NCBI GenBank assembly: GCA_033819885.1
Contig: JAQYUZ010000029.1
Coordinates: 1-64,000 of the forward strand
Direction: 5' to 3'
Source: Microbotryomycetes sp. JL201
Lineage: Eukaryota; Basidiomycota; Microbotryomycetes
Length of the DNA stretch: 64,000 nt
Below the pieces are notes generated by a model. That model made no database searches. It was not told the origin of the DNA and saw nothing but the letters and a program-made list of their open reading frames with translations. The position numbers and the translations under genes were made by a program. This document shows positions 11,201-23,695 of the stretch, in pieces (within the stretch, counting starts at the first letter, position 1; every line of letters begins with the position of its first letter).

Positions 11201-12043
11201 ATTACGAGATGGCGGTAGTAGCGCGGAAGACTCTCGAAGCGAAGACCAAGGCGATTCAGCTGTACCGTATTCAGCAACAAGGTCGACAGTTTGCATGCTT
11301 CGAGCAGCTCGTTTCTTTTCAGGCGTGGACACCGTGGCAGTATTTGGCCGTTCTGGACAACTAACCGGCGTTGGTGTGTCGGAGCGGGGCGGCGGTGTTT
11401 GCCACGTCTCTGCAGAGTTTGTGCGACTTTGTTTCGGCGTAAGACAGACGGCTGCGACAGAATCCTGACTCAGAGAACCGGTGCCCGTAATGGTTTGACG
11501 TCGTTGCTGTGGAGGCGATTTGCTAGTCTCATTCGGGTTCGTTTGACGAGCCGGCGACATGCTTTGGAGTGACCAGTACTGCAGCTGCGTCATCGGCTTT
11601 CGGTCGTGCTTCTTTTGCTGAACGCGATCAATTTTGACTTTGTCGTTGTGGACACGACTGCTGTCCGCGGCGAAAGATGTTTGTGTTGAGCGAGCTGAGC
11701 GGGACAACCGGCGCACCGTCCCTTGTTGCTCGCTTTGTGCAGTGTTCCGAGGTGAACGTGTTCGAAAATCCATACTGAATCCGTTTCCGGGTGCCCAGGA
11801 TGTTTTGCGCGTTTGTTGTGGTGGTGATGTTTGATGACCGCTCCTCTTTGTCCGAATGAGTGCGGACTGACCGTGCACAGCTCGTTGTGACCCATGAGAT
11901 GTACTTGAGATAGTGTATAGTGATGTTGCTGGCCGCCTCAAGTCCGGGCTGACGTCTCGCAGGGCGTACGGCGTCGCGGTCAGAGGCGGCGGACGAGGCG
12001 GCGAATGAGGTGCAAGCTGCACACGTTCGCTGATGTCGGACAT
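8293..12043 (-). CDS. STN1: STN1-like OB-fold protein (probable CST telomere-capping subunit), enlarged
   Basis: Probable Stn1 of the CST complex, which binds single-stranded telomeric DNA and limits telomerase. Three exons give roughly 1,130 residues. The first ~300 residues are disordered (Ser/Thr/Pro/Arg). An OB fold follows: VDMWIVGKEFPVSSVMVVGI, then RSWYYVDDGTGVL, FRVGTLVRVIGSV. The D-D-G-T-G turn in the joined exons is the classic Stn1/RPA2 feature. A later block (DVTSHNFFAYIKQHLRNEFV, AVDKLFEFAVQQMCKRGDIV) could be the winged-helix part. The tail has two similar FDHKAGRYI / WDYKMGRFV motifs I do not recognise. The length far exceeds typical Stn1 (about 350-500 residues), so another OB-fold protein is possible. 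Confidence 0.6.
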
Positions 12044-12332
12044 GGCACTCCGTCAATCGTCCGTCGGGCGTGTGTTCGTTGGCGCCGACTATAATCCACA
12101 CGAATGACGTTCGAGAAGAGAGGCACAGCTGCAGAGCAATACAGTTGTCCACCCCGCTCATGCACGTGACATCATGCCAATCGCGTCAATCCGCCATCGC
12201 ACAAGCAAACAGAGAGCGTGTCGTGGGCGAAAGGCGAGACGAAGCGCCCGCTTCAGAAACCAGGCGCGTGTCTGTGGCGGCGAGCAATCGAACTGGAAAT
12301 TTTTCAATAACTCTATCTGTATCGATCCGTCT

Positions 12333-14650
12333 CTAATGATTCGTTGCAAGTGGTGCGAGGGTCAAACCGCCGACCTCGTCCAACGCTTCTCCTGCATAAC
12401 TCGCCACCTTTGAAAAGAAGAATGGCTTTGTAGGTTTGATCGGCACGTCGCACAATTCCAAGGTGGTTCGATGTTCAGTTGCCATTGACACCATCTCCAA
12501 TTTGTTCCTGCCAAAATCCGAGCCATAAAGTTAGTCAGGAACGGGCGTCTATCCGGGCGCAAGCAGCGATGGGAAAGGAAACGAGACGCACATTCTGCCT
12601 CTGGCAGTAGACTTTAATCGACAAGTCATCCTGAACGAGTACTTGCGGTCGCGTTCGTTTACTAGAGGGTCTTCCAGGCCCCAGAGCTCGACGAGGTTGT
12701 CGTCGTTCAAGCGCCATCGACCAAACGTCAAGCCTTTCAACCGCAAAGCAGGATTGAGGTGCCTGACAATCGTGTCTGGAGTATCGACCGTCAACAAAGA
12801 AATGACAAAACCCTGTACAACGAACAGCAAATACCGCGTACTGTCAGCGGATGGACATCAGGAGAAGGGAAGCAAGACTCGCATTGTCATAAAATCGTAA
12901 ATATCGATAGAACGTGATCAAGTGGCTTGGTGCGAACCACGACGTATTTTCACCTCGTCGGAGATATGTCACGACAGAGATGTAGCAACCGTCGAACCTC
13001 ATCCGACCGTGTTCGATCAGACATCGACGCCAGTCGTTGCCGTGCATTGAAACAATGTCGTCAATGGACTCGTGAGGTCTGATTTGGTGAGGTGGAACAT
13101 AAATGCGTTGACAAATTGCCCTGGTGAAGCGGGTCAAATGATGATCACACACAAGCAGTCGCGTCAGTCCAGGCTACGAACATGTGGACAGGCGGACCAC
13201 TCACTTCCAAATGCCGATGTCCAACGTCAGAATCCGAGCAAATCTACACGTCCTGGCAAAGCGTTCCAATGCCTCAATATCGATTTGCCATGCTCGTTTG
13301 TCGAAAGGCTCGAGATGCAAGTCTGATTCGATTTCGCGGTTCACTTCGCGCAGCGTTTTCTTTCGAGGTCCTCGTTTGCGTTGGTACTGATTGGTTGTGG
13401 GTGCGGATGACCCTGTCGATGGAACCGAAATTAATTGGTCATCGTGTGCTGCCGTTGATCGAGCTCGAGGTGGAGGCACGATGGACGAGAGGGCTACGGT
13501 CCGGAGAACTTGTACGAGGACTTCTCGAGGCAGAGCGTTAAGATAAACAGGTTTGTCCGGATCAAAGGGTATGAACGTCAAGCTGTCTAGCGCTTCTTGC
13601 ACAGACGTCGCCGCCTTGGACGCCGGTGTGGGAGATGTTGGCGGAGACGCTGACGATAATGGAGCGTCTGCTGCTACAGTGCGTCGGTCTTCTCTTCTCT
13701 CGTACGGATGCTGAGCGATCGAACGCATGAGAGAGTCAAACAAGTAACCAGTGCTTGAAGGGTGAGTCGTGTCAGCCGTCGCCTTGCCCTTGCCCATTCC
13801 TCGCTCGACGGCTTCAACGGATCTGTGCTCGTTCTCTGGCGTATAGTCGGGCGCAACTTGTATCGTGCGCTCAAATTTGAACTCTTGGTCGGCAGAGGCA
13901 CTTGCCGCAGCCGGTCCGTTCCGCGCAGTGGCCGGATCGCTGCCGGCATAAGGCTCGCTGCCACGAAGGCTCTTTGGAGCGATGCTTGCGCGATGAAACG
14001 ACCTGTCTACGTTTGGGTCCATTTTGAAGGCTCTTCTGTAGTGAGTGAGAGCTGCAGTGTTGTACCGTGAGGACAAAGGCGTCAGCTTGCAGATGTAATC
14101 AGCGAGCAGATTTGTCAGACGGTGACTGACCGTCGTTTAGTCTGCCTTCTCTCTCGTAGTTGACTGCCATTCCATACACTTCAAGTGCACTTTTCTGGCC
14201 ATTAACGGTGGTGGTCGTTCTCGCTGTCGGAAGCATGGTTTGCTGTTTGCCACCGCCGTCAGCTCGGGCTTGTTCAGCAGAGCTCGGTCCGGCCATCGTC
14301 AACCCTCGCATCTCGTCTTGCACGCTTGTGACAGACGGTGTTTGCGCTCGCCAGACTCTTTGTCGCTGGCTGTGACGTTTCTGGGCCGCTATGGCGTCAC
14401 CGTTCGTTGGTTGCTGACTCGTTGTCGTCGTCGTCGTCGTTCTCGTCCGATCACCTGCCGATGCGGCAGATGAACCGGCAGCAGACGAGTTTGTGTTTCG
14501 TTCTTTGAGCCACTGCTGCCTGAAAGCGTCCAACTCTTGCTCCAAAGCGCCCGCATCGCGAACTGCTGCGGATGGCGTCGATGGCGGCGACAAATGTGCA
14601 GGCGGCAGCTGTGCGTTGCGCGAGCTCGAGTTTGGAGACAAAGGAGCCAT
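12333..14650 (-). CDS. FBXO9/Hrt3/Pof7-type F-box protein
   Basis: Substrate adaptor of an SCF ubiquitin ligase. A TPR-like segment (SALEVYGMAVNYEREGRLND then ALTHYRRAFKMDP) precedes the F-box (PVYLNALPREVLVQVLRTVA). The family's conserved C-terminal region follows: FARTCRFARILTLDIGIWK, MRFDGCYISVVTYLRRGE, HLITFYRYLRFYDN joined to GFVISLLTVDTP, and RGRMNKLEM. Start ATG is at 14650 (MAPLSPNSSS). The final exon must be spliced to reach the TAG at 12333 and adds a KPFFFSKVASY-containing tail typical of FBXO9. One of four introns (12813-12882) has a GC donor. It is divergent from PRP5 across 181 bp, a likely bidirectional promoter. Confidence 0.82.
12813..12882 (-). other. GC-AG intron in the F-box gene
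   Basis: The exon ends GACAAT, the donor is gcgagtct and the acceptor ttgtacag, 70 nt, with a CTGAC branch site. Phase 0 is required; the result YLRFYDN-GFVISLLT matches the FBXO9 family. GT alternatives shift the frame. Confidence 0.7.
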
Positions 14651-14831
14651 TTGAAGCACGCCGCGCGGCGCCGTGCGAGGGACAAGGAAAGCGAAATTCA
14701 AACTGGCCCGAGGTAGAGACCCCGGGTCGGTTTGACGTTTGACCACATTCGATTCTCGCGGGGACAGCACGCACGCACGCGCACAGGCTCGCTTCTCGAA
14801 CGCGCTTCTGTTGCTTCTGGTCTCGCCCGCC

Positions 14832-17800
14832 ATGGCGCGGTCTCCGTCGCCCAAACGTCGTCGATACGACGAGCGCGACGCCGATCGCTCACGCCGCGAA
14901 CACCACGGCAACAGCAGCAGCAGCACAAGCACAAGAGATCACAGGCGCGACGACGACTACGCGGACGATCACAGACGCGGCGAATACGACAGGCGTCGTC
15001 GAGACGATCGACATTACACCGACGACAGGGACGCACGACATCATCCCCATTCGTCAGCTTCATCATCCTATAGGGACAGTGACAGAGACAGGGACAGGGA
15101 TAGGGACAGAGAGAGACGAGGAGGAGGAGGACGACGCGACGACGACGAGCGTGACCACCGCCGCTCGTCCTCGAGCAGGACAGCACGCGACAGCGACGAC
15201 AGGGACAGGAGGAGAGACTATGGCGACTCGCCAAGGTCAACAGAAACCGACAGGCACGAATCGGCCTCGGCAGCGCCAGCACGTCGGCGACCGACAGCCG
15301 ACCAAGTCATGACGGGCTCATCAACTCAACCCTCACGTGAAAGACCATCAGAAGCCAGAACACACGCGACATCTTCTCGGTCAGACAGTGTGACGAACGG
15401 CACACCAGCGTCGCCGATGCCCTTGGGCAGTGGCGGCGATCAAGACGAAAAGCTCAGGATTAAACGCGAAAAGCTTGCAGCATGGAAAGCTAAAAAGGCC
15501 GCAGAGGCAGCCACGTCAGCAGCTTCGACGCCACGCGCAACGTCTCCTCGTATCGAGTCGATTGCAGAACCTGCAAAGTCAGGTCAGTACCTCAAAAATG
15601 AAAAGAGGATGTCACGTCCATCGCTGACACGCTCGCCAATTTATAAACAGCCATGTCCGTCAAAGGTGCTGCGACACCTTCGCTTGCTGACCCAGCAGCG
15701 GCGGCGGCAGCAGCAGCAGCAGCCATCTCGTCCCGTCTCGTCGGCTCAAACAACAAAACTGTCCCATCAGCGACAACGGGCACCGCTGGGTTCAAGTCTG
15801 CTCCACTCTCAGCAACCACAAAAAACCTCCCTTCATCTTTACCAGCCAAACCTAGCTTCTCGTTCAACTCGACCGCGACGTCGACAACGAACACAACTCG
15901 AGCAGGTTCAAATTTGAAAAACAACTCTACGAAAGCGTTTGGCGGCATGATGGGAGACGACGAAGATGACGAAGGAGGAAATCGGGAGACCAAGATTGGA
16001 ATGCTCAAATTTGACGACGAGGTCGACATGACGGTCAGGGCCGCTGCAGAGGACGAAGAGGACGAGGGTGACGACGAAGACTTGGAAGGCGGCGCTTCAT
16101 ACAAGGCGAAAGACGGAGCTAGGGACGAGAGAATGGCTGCGTTGAGAGGCGAAGAAGACGCGCCGACGTCGACGGCAATGGAAGGCGTCGTTCAAGACGT
16201 CAGCGAAGTCAAACCAGACACCGGAGCCGACGACACGCCGGCCAAATCAGGAGACAAGATGGACGTAGACGAGCCACGCCCTAATGGTGCAGACACGATT
16301 CCAGCCAGCGCGCCAAACGGAGACGAGCAAGACGAGGTGGACGAGCTCGACGCCTACATGAATCAAGTCCAAGCTGAAGTAAAGAGCGTGGACAAAGCAG
16401 ATAGAGCCAAGCTTCGTGGCAAGCAAGCTTCACAGGTCCTCGATCCGGACGCAGACGACGACGCAGACGAAGATGTCGTCGAACAGGACGATGTCGACAA
16501 GGTTGGCATGTCTGCCGCCGAGATTTTGGCACTCGCGGCCAAAAAAGTAAAGAAAGGACGCGAGCTCGCGCCCATCGACCATTCGAAGGTTGATTATGAG
16601 CCGTTTACGAAAGCATTCTACCATCCGCCTCCAGAAGTGGAGGCATTGTCTGCCGAGGAGGTCGAAGAGCTGAGAATGGAGATGGACAACATCAAGATCC
16701 GTGGAGCTGACCCGCCAAAGCCTGTCGCAAAGTGGAGCTATTGCGGACTGCCTTCGAGTTGGTGAGTCAGGCTGAGACAGGTCTGTGCGTGGTGTGAGTC
16801 TGACTGACTTTGTTTTGCCCCCCTCAGTATTGATGTCATCAAAGGCTTGAACTATGACAAGCCGACAGCAATTCAATCGCAAGCAATCCCGGCCATTATG
16901 AGCGGCCGTGACATAATCGGCGTCGCTAAAACCGGATCCGGCAAAACGATTGCGTTCTTGCTGCCCATGTTCCGACACATCAAGGACCAGCGACCGATCA
17001 GAACGATGGAGGGTCCGATTGGCTTGATCATGACGCCTACTCGCGAGCTGGCCACGCAAATTTACAAAGAGTGCAAGCCTTTCCTCAAAGCGCTCGGCCT
17101 CAGAGCAAGTCGAACGCTCTCTTGCGCTGTGATCCCGATGACATGCTGACCTGCGGCCGTCTTCCTTACAGGCTTCATGCGCATATGGCGGCATGCCACT
17201 CAAAGACAACATCGCAGATATGAAGCGAGGCTCCGAAGTCGTCGTGTGTACGCCCGGCCGCATGATCGAGTTGCTATCGACCAATTCTGGTCGAATCATC
17301 AACCTCCATCGTGTGACGTACCTCGTCCTCGATGAAGCTGACCGCATGTTTGACATGGGTTTCGAGCCTCAGGTGAATCACTCTGCCGGCTCGATCGTAT
17401 CCTCGCGCATTGCTGACTTGCAAATTTCTCCGCCGTGCAGGTCATGAAGATCATCGGACAGATCAGACCTGACCGACAGACCGTCCTGTTCTCTGCCACA
17501 TTCCCACGACAAATGGAGGCTTTGGCTCGCAAGATTCTCAAGCGACCGCTCGAGATTACTGTCGGTGGCCGATCCGTCGTCGCTGCGGAGATTGAACAAG
17601 TTGTTGAAGTCCGAGCCGAGGACACAAAGTTCAACAGGACTCTCGAACTGTTGGGCCAACTGTTCAACAACGATTCGGATGCTCGCGCTTTGATCTTTGT
17701 TGAACGCCAAGACAATGCAGACAAGTTGTTGACAGAATTGTTGCGCAAGAACTACGCTTGCATGCCTTTGCATGGTGGCATGGAGCAAGTTGATCGTGAC

Positions 17801-19283
17801 CAGACTATCAACGACTTTAAAGCGGGTATCGTGCCCGTTGTCATTGCAACGTCTGTCGCAGCTCGAGGTTTGGACGTCAAACAACTGAAACTTGTCATTC
17901 AGTACGACGCTCCGAATCACATGGAAGATTATGTTCATCGCGCCGGTCGAACTGGTCGGGCGGGAAACAAGGGTACTTCAGTCACGTTCCTCACTCCAGA
18001 CCAAGAACGTTATGCTCTCGACATTTTCAAAGCCATGCAAGCTTCTGGGGTCGTCGTTCCTGAGGACGTCAAAAAGATGGCAGAGAGCTTTGCTGAAAAA
18101 GTCAAGGCTGGCAAAGCTAGCGGTGGTTCGTCTGGGTTTGGTGGTAAAGGCTTGGAGAGGTTGGAACACGAACGCGATGCTCAGGCGAGGGCAGAACGCG
18201 CCGCTTATGGTGAACCAGGTCAAGATAAAAAGGACGAAGGCGAAGGACTGGGCAAAGGTCGAGAAGACGGGGGCGGTTCGACCAATGCTGCTGCTGCTGG
18301 AACGACTGCCGGAGGTGCTGGGTTTGACTTGGAAGATTTGCAGATTGAGATCAAACGTGGTCCTGCTCCTGACCTCAGCAAGATGAAGCAAAGCAACTCG
18401 ACAAGTAGCAGCAACGCTTCGGCCGCGGCGGACCAAACGGCGACCCAGGTGGCTTTGGAGGCGGCAAAGGCAGCAGAAGCGACTGCGATCGCAGAAGGGT
18501 CAGTTTCCACCTCAACGGTCCATGGCGGATATGTGGTTGACTATGTGTACGTCATGCAACTACAGGAAACCGGTCGGCGTTGCAAAGGCCCAAAGTCTCA
18601 TCGCCAACTTTAATGCGATGCTCAAAGCCAAAACTGCCGCAAACCGCAATCAAGAGCCTGATATGTCTACTGATGCTGCAAGGAGACGCGATCCAGACGC
18701 TACTGACTACCACGTGAGCGTCTCTTGTCTTCACTGTTCCCAACTCTCCGGAACACTGATCTTGAGCACAACAAACAGGCCATCATTTGGATCAATGATT
18801 ATCCTCAAAAAGCTCGTTGGAAAGTCACAAACAAGGAGACTATGGTTCACGTCAGTCTTGATCGTTGTTCAGGGCCAGTTCAAGTGCTGACCAAGAAAAT
18901 TCCCCGCTTCTCCTTTGTCTGGCTCAAATTTTCCACGTCCGAACCTGCAGTTTGTCGAATCAACAGGAGCTTCAATCACTAGCAAAGGCAATTATTACCC
19001 ACCGGGTAAAGAACCTGGTCCAGGCGAACTTCCAAAACTTCATTTGCTCATAGAGTCGAATGAAGAGTTTAGGGTCAGTCATCTTTACCATGTTCTCTGC
19101 TCCGATTTTTACTCCCCGTGATGTTTTCCTGATGCTAATGGGTGATGGTGTCTTGTTGTTCGGTAGGTTCAACAAGCTATTGCAGAGATCAAGAGGGCTT
19201 TGATCGAGGGAGCCACGATGGCGCTGGAGGCAGAAGCCAGACAGTCATCTGGCACGAATCCAGTCGGTCGTTACACTGTTTGA
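14832..19283 (+). CDS. PRP5: DEAD-box RNA helicase PRP5 (DDX46-type)
   Basis: Spliceosomal ATPase that helps U2 snRNP bind the branch site and checks branch-site fidelity. The N-terminus is an Arg/Ser/Asp-rich (RS-like) region, followed by an alanine run, acidic stretches and [10 protein letters not shown], which matches the Prp5 DPLD-type motif. The helicase core shows [10 protein letters not shown] (Q motif), [45 protein letters not shown] and [10 protein letters not shown]. The C-terminal domain has [20 protein letters not shown]. Eight introns are required, including a GC-AG intron (17105-17171) that splits the core just before the SCAYGG block. Start ATG 14832 ([11 protein letters not shown]) is preferred over the in-frame ATG at 14739, which lies closer to the divergent F-box gene. 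Confidence 0.92.
17105..17171 (+). other. GC-AG intron inside the PRP5 helicase core
   Basis: The exon ends CTCAGA, the donor is gcaagtcg and the acceptor cttacag, 67 nt, with a CTGAC branch site. The product reads ALGLR-ASCAYGG, as in other Prp5 proteins; using the GT two bases downstream breaks the frame. Confidence 0.8.
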
Positions 19284-19609
19284 GCATGTTGTAAAGGACA
19301 ATGTACAAAACCCCAAGGACTCGGTCCCGTGTTCTATTCTACAATAGCAGCCAAGTTGGCATTGATCCGAACCGCGAACAGACAAATTTTGCAACAAGGA
19401 AGAAATCGAAACAAGAGAGCGGAAACGAATAATGATAACGACACGATTTGGAAAAACACGAAAAAAAAAGTGGCCAGGGGGGGGGAGGGGGGGGGAGAGG
19501 CTTGTTTCTAACTCGTACAAGAACAATGAGGTCATCTGCCTAGTCAGAGTGTCCGAGATGCTGTCATTCAGGGCATGTACATCTAATGTTTACGCATAGA
19601 GAAGCGAGC
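19284..19609. other. Convergent intergenic region PRP5/MPS1 with G-tracts
   Basis: Shared 3' region between two convergent stop codons. It contains an A9 run and two G9 tracts separated by one A (about 19477-19495). I see no gene or RNA here. Confidence 0.7.
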
Positions 19610-21271
19610 TCAGAGTGACTGGGCCGCCCGCAGCTCGTTCATCAGTTTCTGCAAAACGCGTGTGCGTCAGCTTACCAATACACGGCAGTACGCGCATGAA
19701 AAGAAGACATACTTCGGCAATACTCTTGCCGTCGTCAGCCGCAAGCGGTTTGCCGGTAACCATTCTAGTCACTCGCTGTATCAATACGTTCATTGTCGCA
19801 TGGTCGATCGTGGGCAGGTCTGTTTATCAGATCCTGTAAGTCAGCTCCCAGACGACTCGCAGTCGATATTGCCGGCGTAACACTGACCATTTCTTCTGAC
19901 CTCGACGTCCTCGCTCGAGACGCGACCTTCACCTCGCAGGAATGGTGCCGCCAGCAGCTCAGGAATCGTCATTCTCTCCTTTTGATTGAACCTGAGACAA
20001 CTCTTCATAGTCTCTTTAACTTCCCTGTCGACCTTGATCTCAAACTCTTTCAAGGGTTGCCCTCGTTCGTCGACTGGACACGAAAAGTCGGCGAACTGGA
20101 TGACGTGACGAGGATTTTGAATCGTCATCATCTTGTGCGAGACGTCTCTGATGTGAGCGAAAGGTGTACGACCGTACACCATTTGATGTAGAATGCAACC
20201 GAGAGACCAAACGTCTGCAGCTCGACCGAGCTAAAGAGAAACGCAACGGAAACCACGTCAGCTCTGCTCACTTCACGACGCGTAAACTCGCTAACTCTCA
20301 CCTTCATCAAACGCTTGCCATCTCTGCCCAGTCCCGAGTCGATCAAGGCTTCCGGCGGCATGTAATTCGCAGTGCCGATTTGTTGTTCTCGACCAATGTT
20401 TGTCGTGTCGTTGGCAATCGCTTTCGAGATGCCAAAGTCGATGAGTTTCAATCGGCCTTTGACAAGCACAAAGTTGGCCGGCTTAAGATCTGTGTGCACA
20501 ACATTTTCATTGTGTAGGCAGTGGACAGCTTCCAGCATCTGACGACCGGGGCAAGGTCAGGGTCCGAAGAAGCTCGAGCAAACAAAACGAGAAAAGTTGA
20601 GACTGACCTGCTCCCAAATGTACCGGATAAAGTTCATCGAAATCGGTTTGCCGGAATGCTCGACCAACAAGTTGTTCAGATCCGTCTCTCCGACCTCCAT
20701 CACCATCAACAAAACCTTTTTCTGATCGTTGATCTCTGAATCTACAAGTCTGATGATCTGAGGGTTGCCTCTCAACTTTTCCAACAAGTGAATCTCGTTG
20801 ATGAATGACGCCCGACTCTCGGCGTCGTTTTTGGAGATGTCGACTTTTTTGATCGCAAACAAATTGTTCTTCTCGTCGAGAACACGGTACACTCGTGATG
20901 ATCCACCTTTGCCGAGAATCCCTGCCCGTGCATACGCTTTGCCATTGACCTGCGAAACGCCCGTGCTTTGTCAACAAAAGCTCGCTGTGCACAGACACAA
21001 TACATGTTTTCTCACAATGATGACACTTTGACCTTTCTTGACTGGCTTTTGGATCGGCACTTGATAGTCCATTGGCGTCTGATGCGAGTTCGGGTATCCC
21101 GGAGGCATCATGCCGCTCATGTACGATTGCTGCATTTGCTGTTGCTGTTGCTGTTGTTGTTGCAATTGATGTCCGATATAATGGTGCTGTTGGGCAGTCA
21201 TTGAAGGCGTCGCCATTGCCATGGTCATCCTCTGCTGTTGCGGTACTTGTTGATGTTGCGCTTGTTGCATG

Positions 21272-21304
<33 letters not shown>

Positions 21305-23695
21305 ATAGACCCAGGCGAAGGTTGTCTGAAATCTTTCGGATAACCGTTCATCAGCTGCGGCTCCTGCACTGGAACTTGAGGATTGGCTCTGAACGTTTCT
21401 GCCAATGGTGTCCGACCCGATATGTGCAGGGATTGCGCCTGGGGCTGTGCAACGTGTCGGGAAGAAATCAAGTTTTCTCGTTGTTCGTTTTCGTCGTGAT
21501 ACATGGCCATGGCAGACGCCGCCCTCGGTGGCAGGCTGTCTATAACACTCGGTTTCGTGTCATGCAGCGCATTCGTCGAAGAACCCAGGGAAGACGCCAC
21601 GTTGCGACCGTAAGCCGACCTGGGTGCAGATTGCTCCTGGTGCTCGTCGTGATACACGGCCAAGCTCGAAGCCGGTCTCGCCGTGATAGTCGACTCTTGA
21701 TCTCTCGAGATGGAGTTTGACCTGCTGACTTTCGACGGGCCAGCGGGGCGCATCGACGCAAATTCGTTGTCAGACGATTCCGTCCGTGCCGGATATTTTG
21801 CGGTAGAGGACGAGATTGAAGAGGACGAGGCTGTGCGCTTCGCGTACGGAACCATTTGCGGTGACAGCCTCCGCTCGTCTATAGAGGGCCGACGCGATGA
21901 CGACTCCGCTGATGAAGGTTGGACCGGATGCAGATCTAGCGAAGCTGCACTTCGTTCCGAAGATGTCGGTGAAATCTCTTTGCCCGACAAGGACGACGCA
22001 GATGAAGGCAGACGCGATGCTGGTGCCGAAGTGACCGATGGCGGTGATGGTGTCGCGCCTGAAGATGATAGATCCACGGCTGAGTTTGTCGAGCTGTACA
22101 GCATTCGTTGACGCAGTGCCGCGCTTGTCTGAGGATGCATGTGGTTTTGAGCGGATCTGTTACTGCCCAGGCTGTTGAATAGCGGTCCGCTTCGTTTGGA
22201 CCATTCTGCAGGAGAGGACGAGTCGCTGTCTGATGGTCGGCGAGAGAAAGATGACGCGGGTCGCATAGCAAGGTCGATCGACGGTTTTCGTCGCAAATGC
22301 AAGGTGCTGCCGATCGTAACGGTCGAAGCACCTCGCTCTGCGGGCTGCGCCCCGTCCAGGCGCGGCGACGATGGAGGAATGTCGGATCTTGATCGACCGT
22401 GGGAGAGCGGCGACGCAGGTGGTCGTGCAGTCGTTCTTGGCACGCTGTCTGGGGCTGCCAGACACGACAAGAGTCAGTCAATCGCGCCTTTGATGCTGTA
22501 CACTGATGGCTTACAGGTCCCTTGTTGGCTCTGATCTGCATCATTTGGCGATGCCTGCTGCTCGAGTTCTGTCGGAGGAGGCAACGGTGCCCGTTGAGCT
22601 CGTCTCGCCACCTTGCGTGGTTCCCCCGTGCCGCTACGTGCAGTTCTGGACAGCCAGTCTTTGGCTCTGACGCCGGGAGTGACGGCGTCCGTGACTGTGG
22701 ACGTGCCGGGCAAAGCGGACGAGCCGGTCACTCTGTCGTTGGACGAGAGATGGTGCAAAATCGGTCTAGAAGACACCGAACCGTCGAGCTCGGGCGACTT
22801 CAGGTACTGCGAGGTGCAAATGACGTAAGTGCTGGACCGGTCTCGATTTGCATGTGTAACTTTGAAAAGAAAGCGTACTTCTGAGTTTTTCAGAATGGTC
22901 GACTTGTACGTGTGTTCATCTGGTTCGCTGTTCAGCAAGCTCTCTGCCTCGTCGTCCGTAACATTTCGCGCCTGTTGCCGGAGCCGTCTCGAGGTTGAAG
23001 TGCCGAGGCTGGCGGCAGTCGACGTCCCTTGCGACGACCTCGTAATTCTACCGAGCTGATCTGCAGCTACATCACCTGTCGTTGTCAAGGCAGATCGGCC
23101 GTGCGATGATGAAAGCCTGCTGGCGGCGAGGGCGGCGTCCTGTTCCGCTTGTGCTGGGACCGTTCTCCGGTATTGCGACTGAGCCGATGTTGACCTTGGC
23201 CCGGCTCGTCGTGCTGCAGTGGATTGGGCTTGTGCCTCCGGTCCGAGGCTAGGAGCTCTGCTGCCATCGTGCTGCTGCTGATGCTGCTGTTGGCCGTGTG
23301 TCTGCGCCCAAGACTTGAGAACGTCGCTTTCAAACACTGGAACCTCGAGTTCTCCGCTGTCGTCGTGATCATTATCGTCATTTATGGAGGAGGCGGCCGT
23401 AGCCGCACTCAAGGTCGAGTGCAAGCTCGACGTCGACAAGCTCGCGACGATTCGCTGCATCATGCCACCCCCAGATGTAGCAACAGATTGCTGCTGTTCC
23501 TGTCCTGCGCAATGAAACGATGACCTGGACGAGGCGCGCTTCAAGTCGGACGGCGACGACGCTCTGCCGGCAGAATATTGACGGCCATTGGCCGAGCTGC
23601 CGCCGTTGGGCGTTCTCAGCTTCTGAAACACCTTGCCAAGCAGCGTCGATCGACTCGAGCCCGACGGCGTCGAGGGTTGGCTCATCTCGCGAGAA
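19610..23695 (-). CDS. MPS1: MPS1/TTK dual-specificity spindle-checkpoint kinase
   Basis: Kinetochore kinase required for the spindle assembly checkpoint and spindle pole duplication. About 850 disordered residues (Ser, Thr, Ala, Gln-rich, with two polyglutamine tracts near 21140-21165 and 21264-21303) precede the kinase domain. The domain reads VNGKAYARAGILGKGGSS, VYRVLDEKNNLFAIKKVDIS, HCLHNENVVHTDLKPANF, KLIDFGISKAI, then IGREQQIGTANYMPPEALI and YGRTPFAHI. The HTDLKPANF catalytic loop and the TANYMPPEA segment identify the Mps1 family. The C-terminus needs two more introns, giving PFLRDLPTIDHATMNVLIQR and ending KLMNELRAAQSL at 19610. A 72-nt block near 22817-22888 with good splice sites keeps the frame whether or not it is spliced. 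Start ATG 23695 (MSQPSTPSGSS). Confidence 0.88.

Noticed and set aside
12333-12562. Separate small gene at the 3' end of the F-box gene
   Set aside because: Spliced in the correct phase, the stretch reads NKLEMVSMATEHRTTLELCD and continues as the FBXO9 C-terminus, so it is the last exon and not a separate gene.
14739-14831. Upstream in-frame ATG for PRP5
   Set aside because: It would add 31 residues without family support and shorten the divergent promoter with the F-box gene to under 90 bp.
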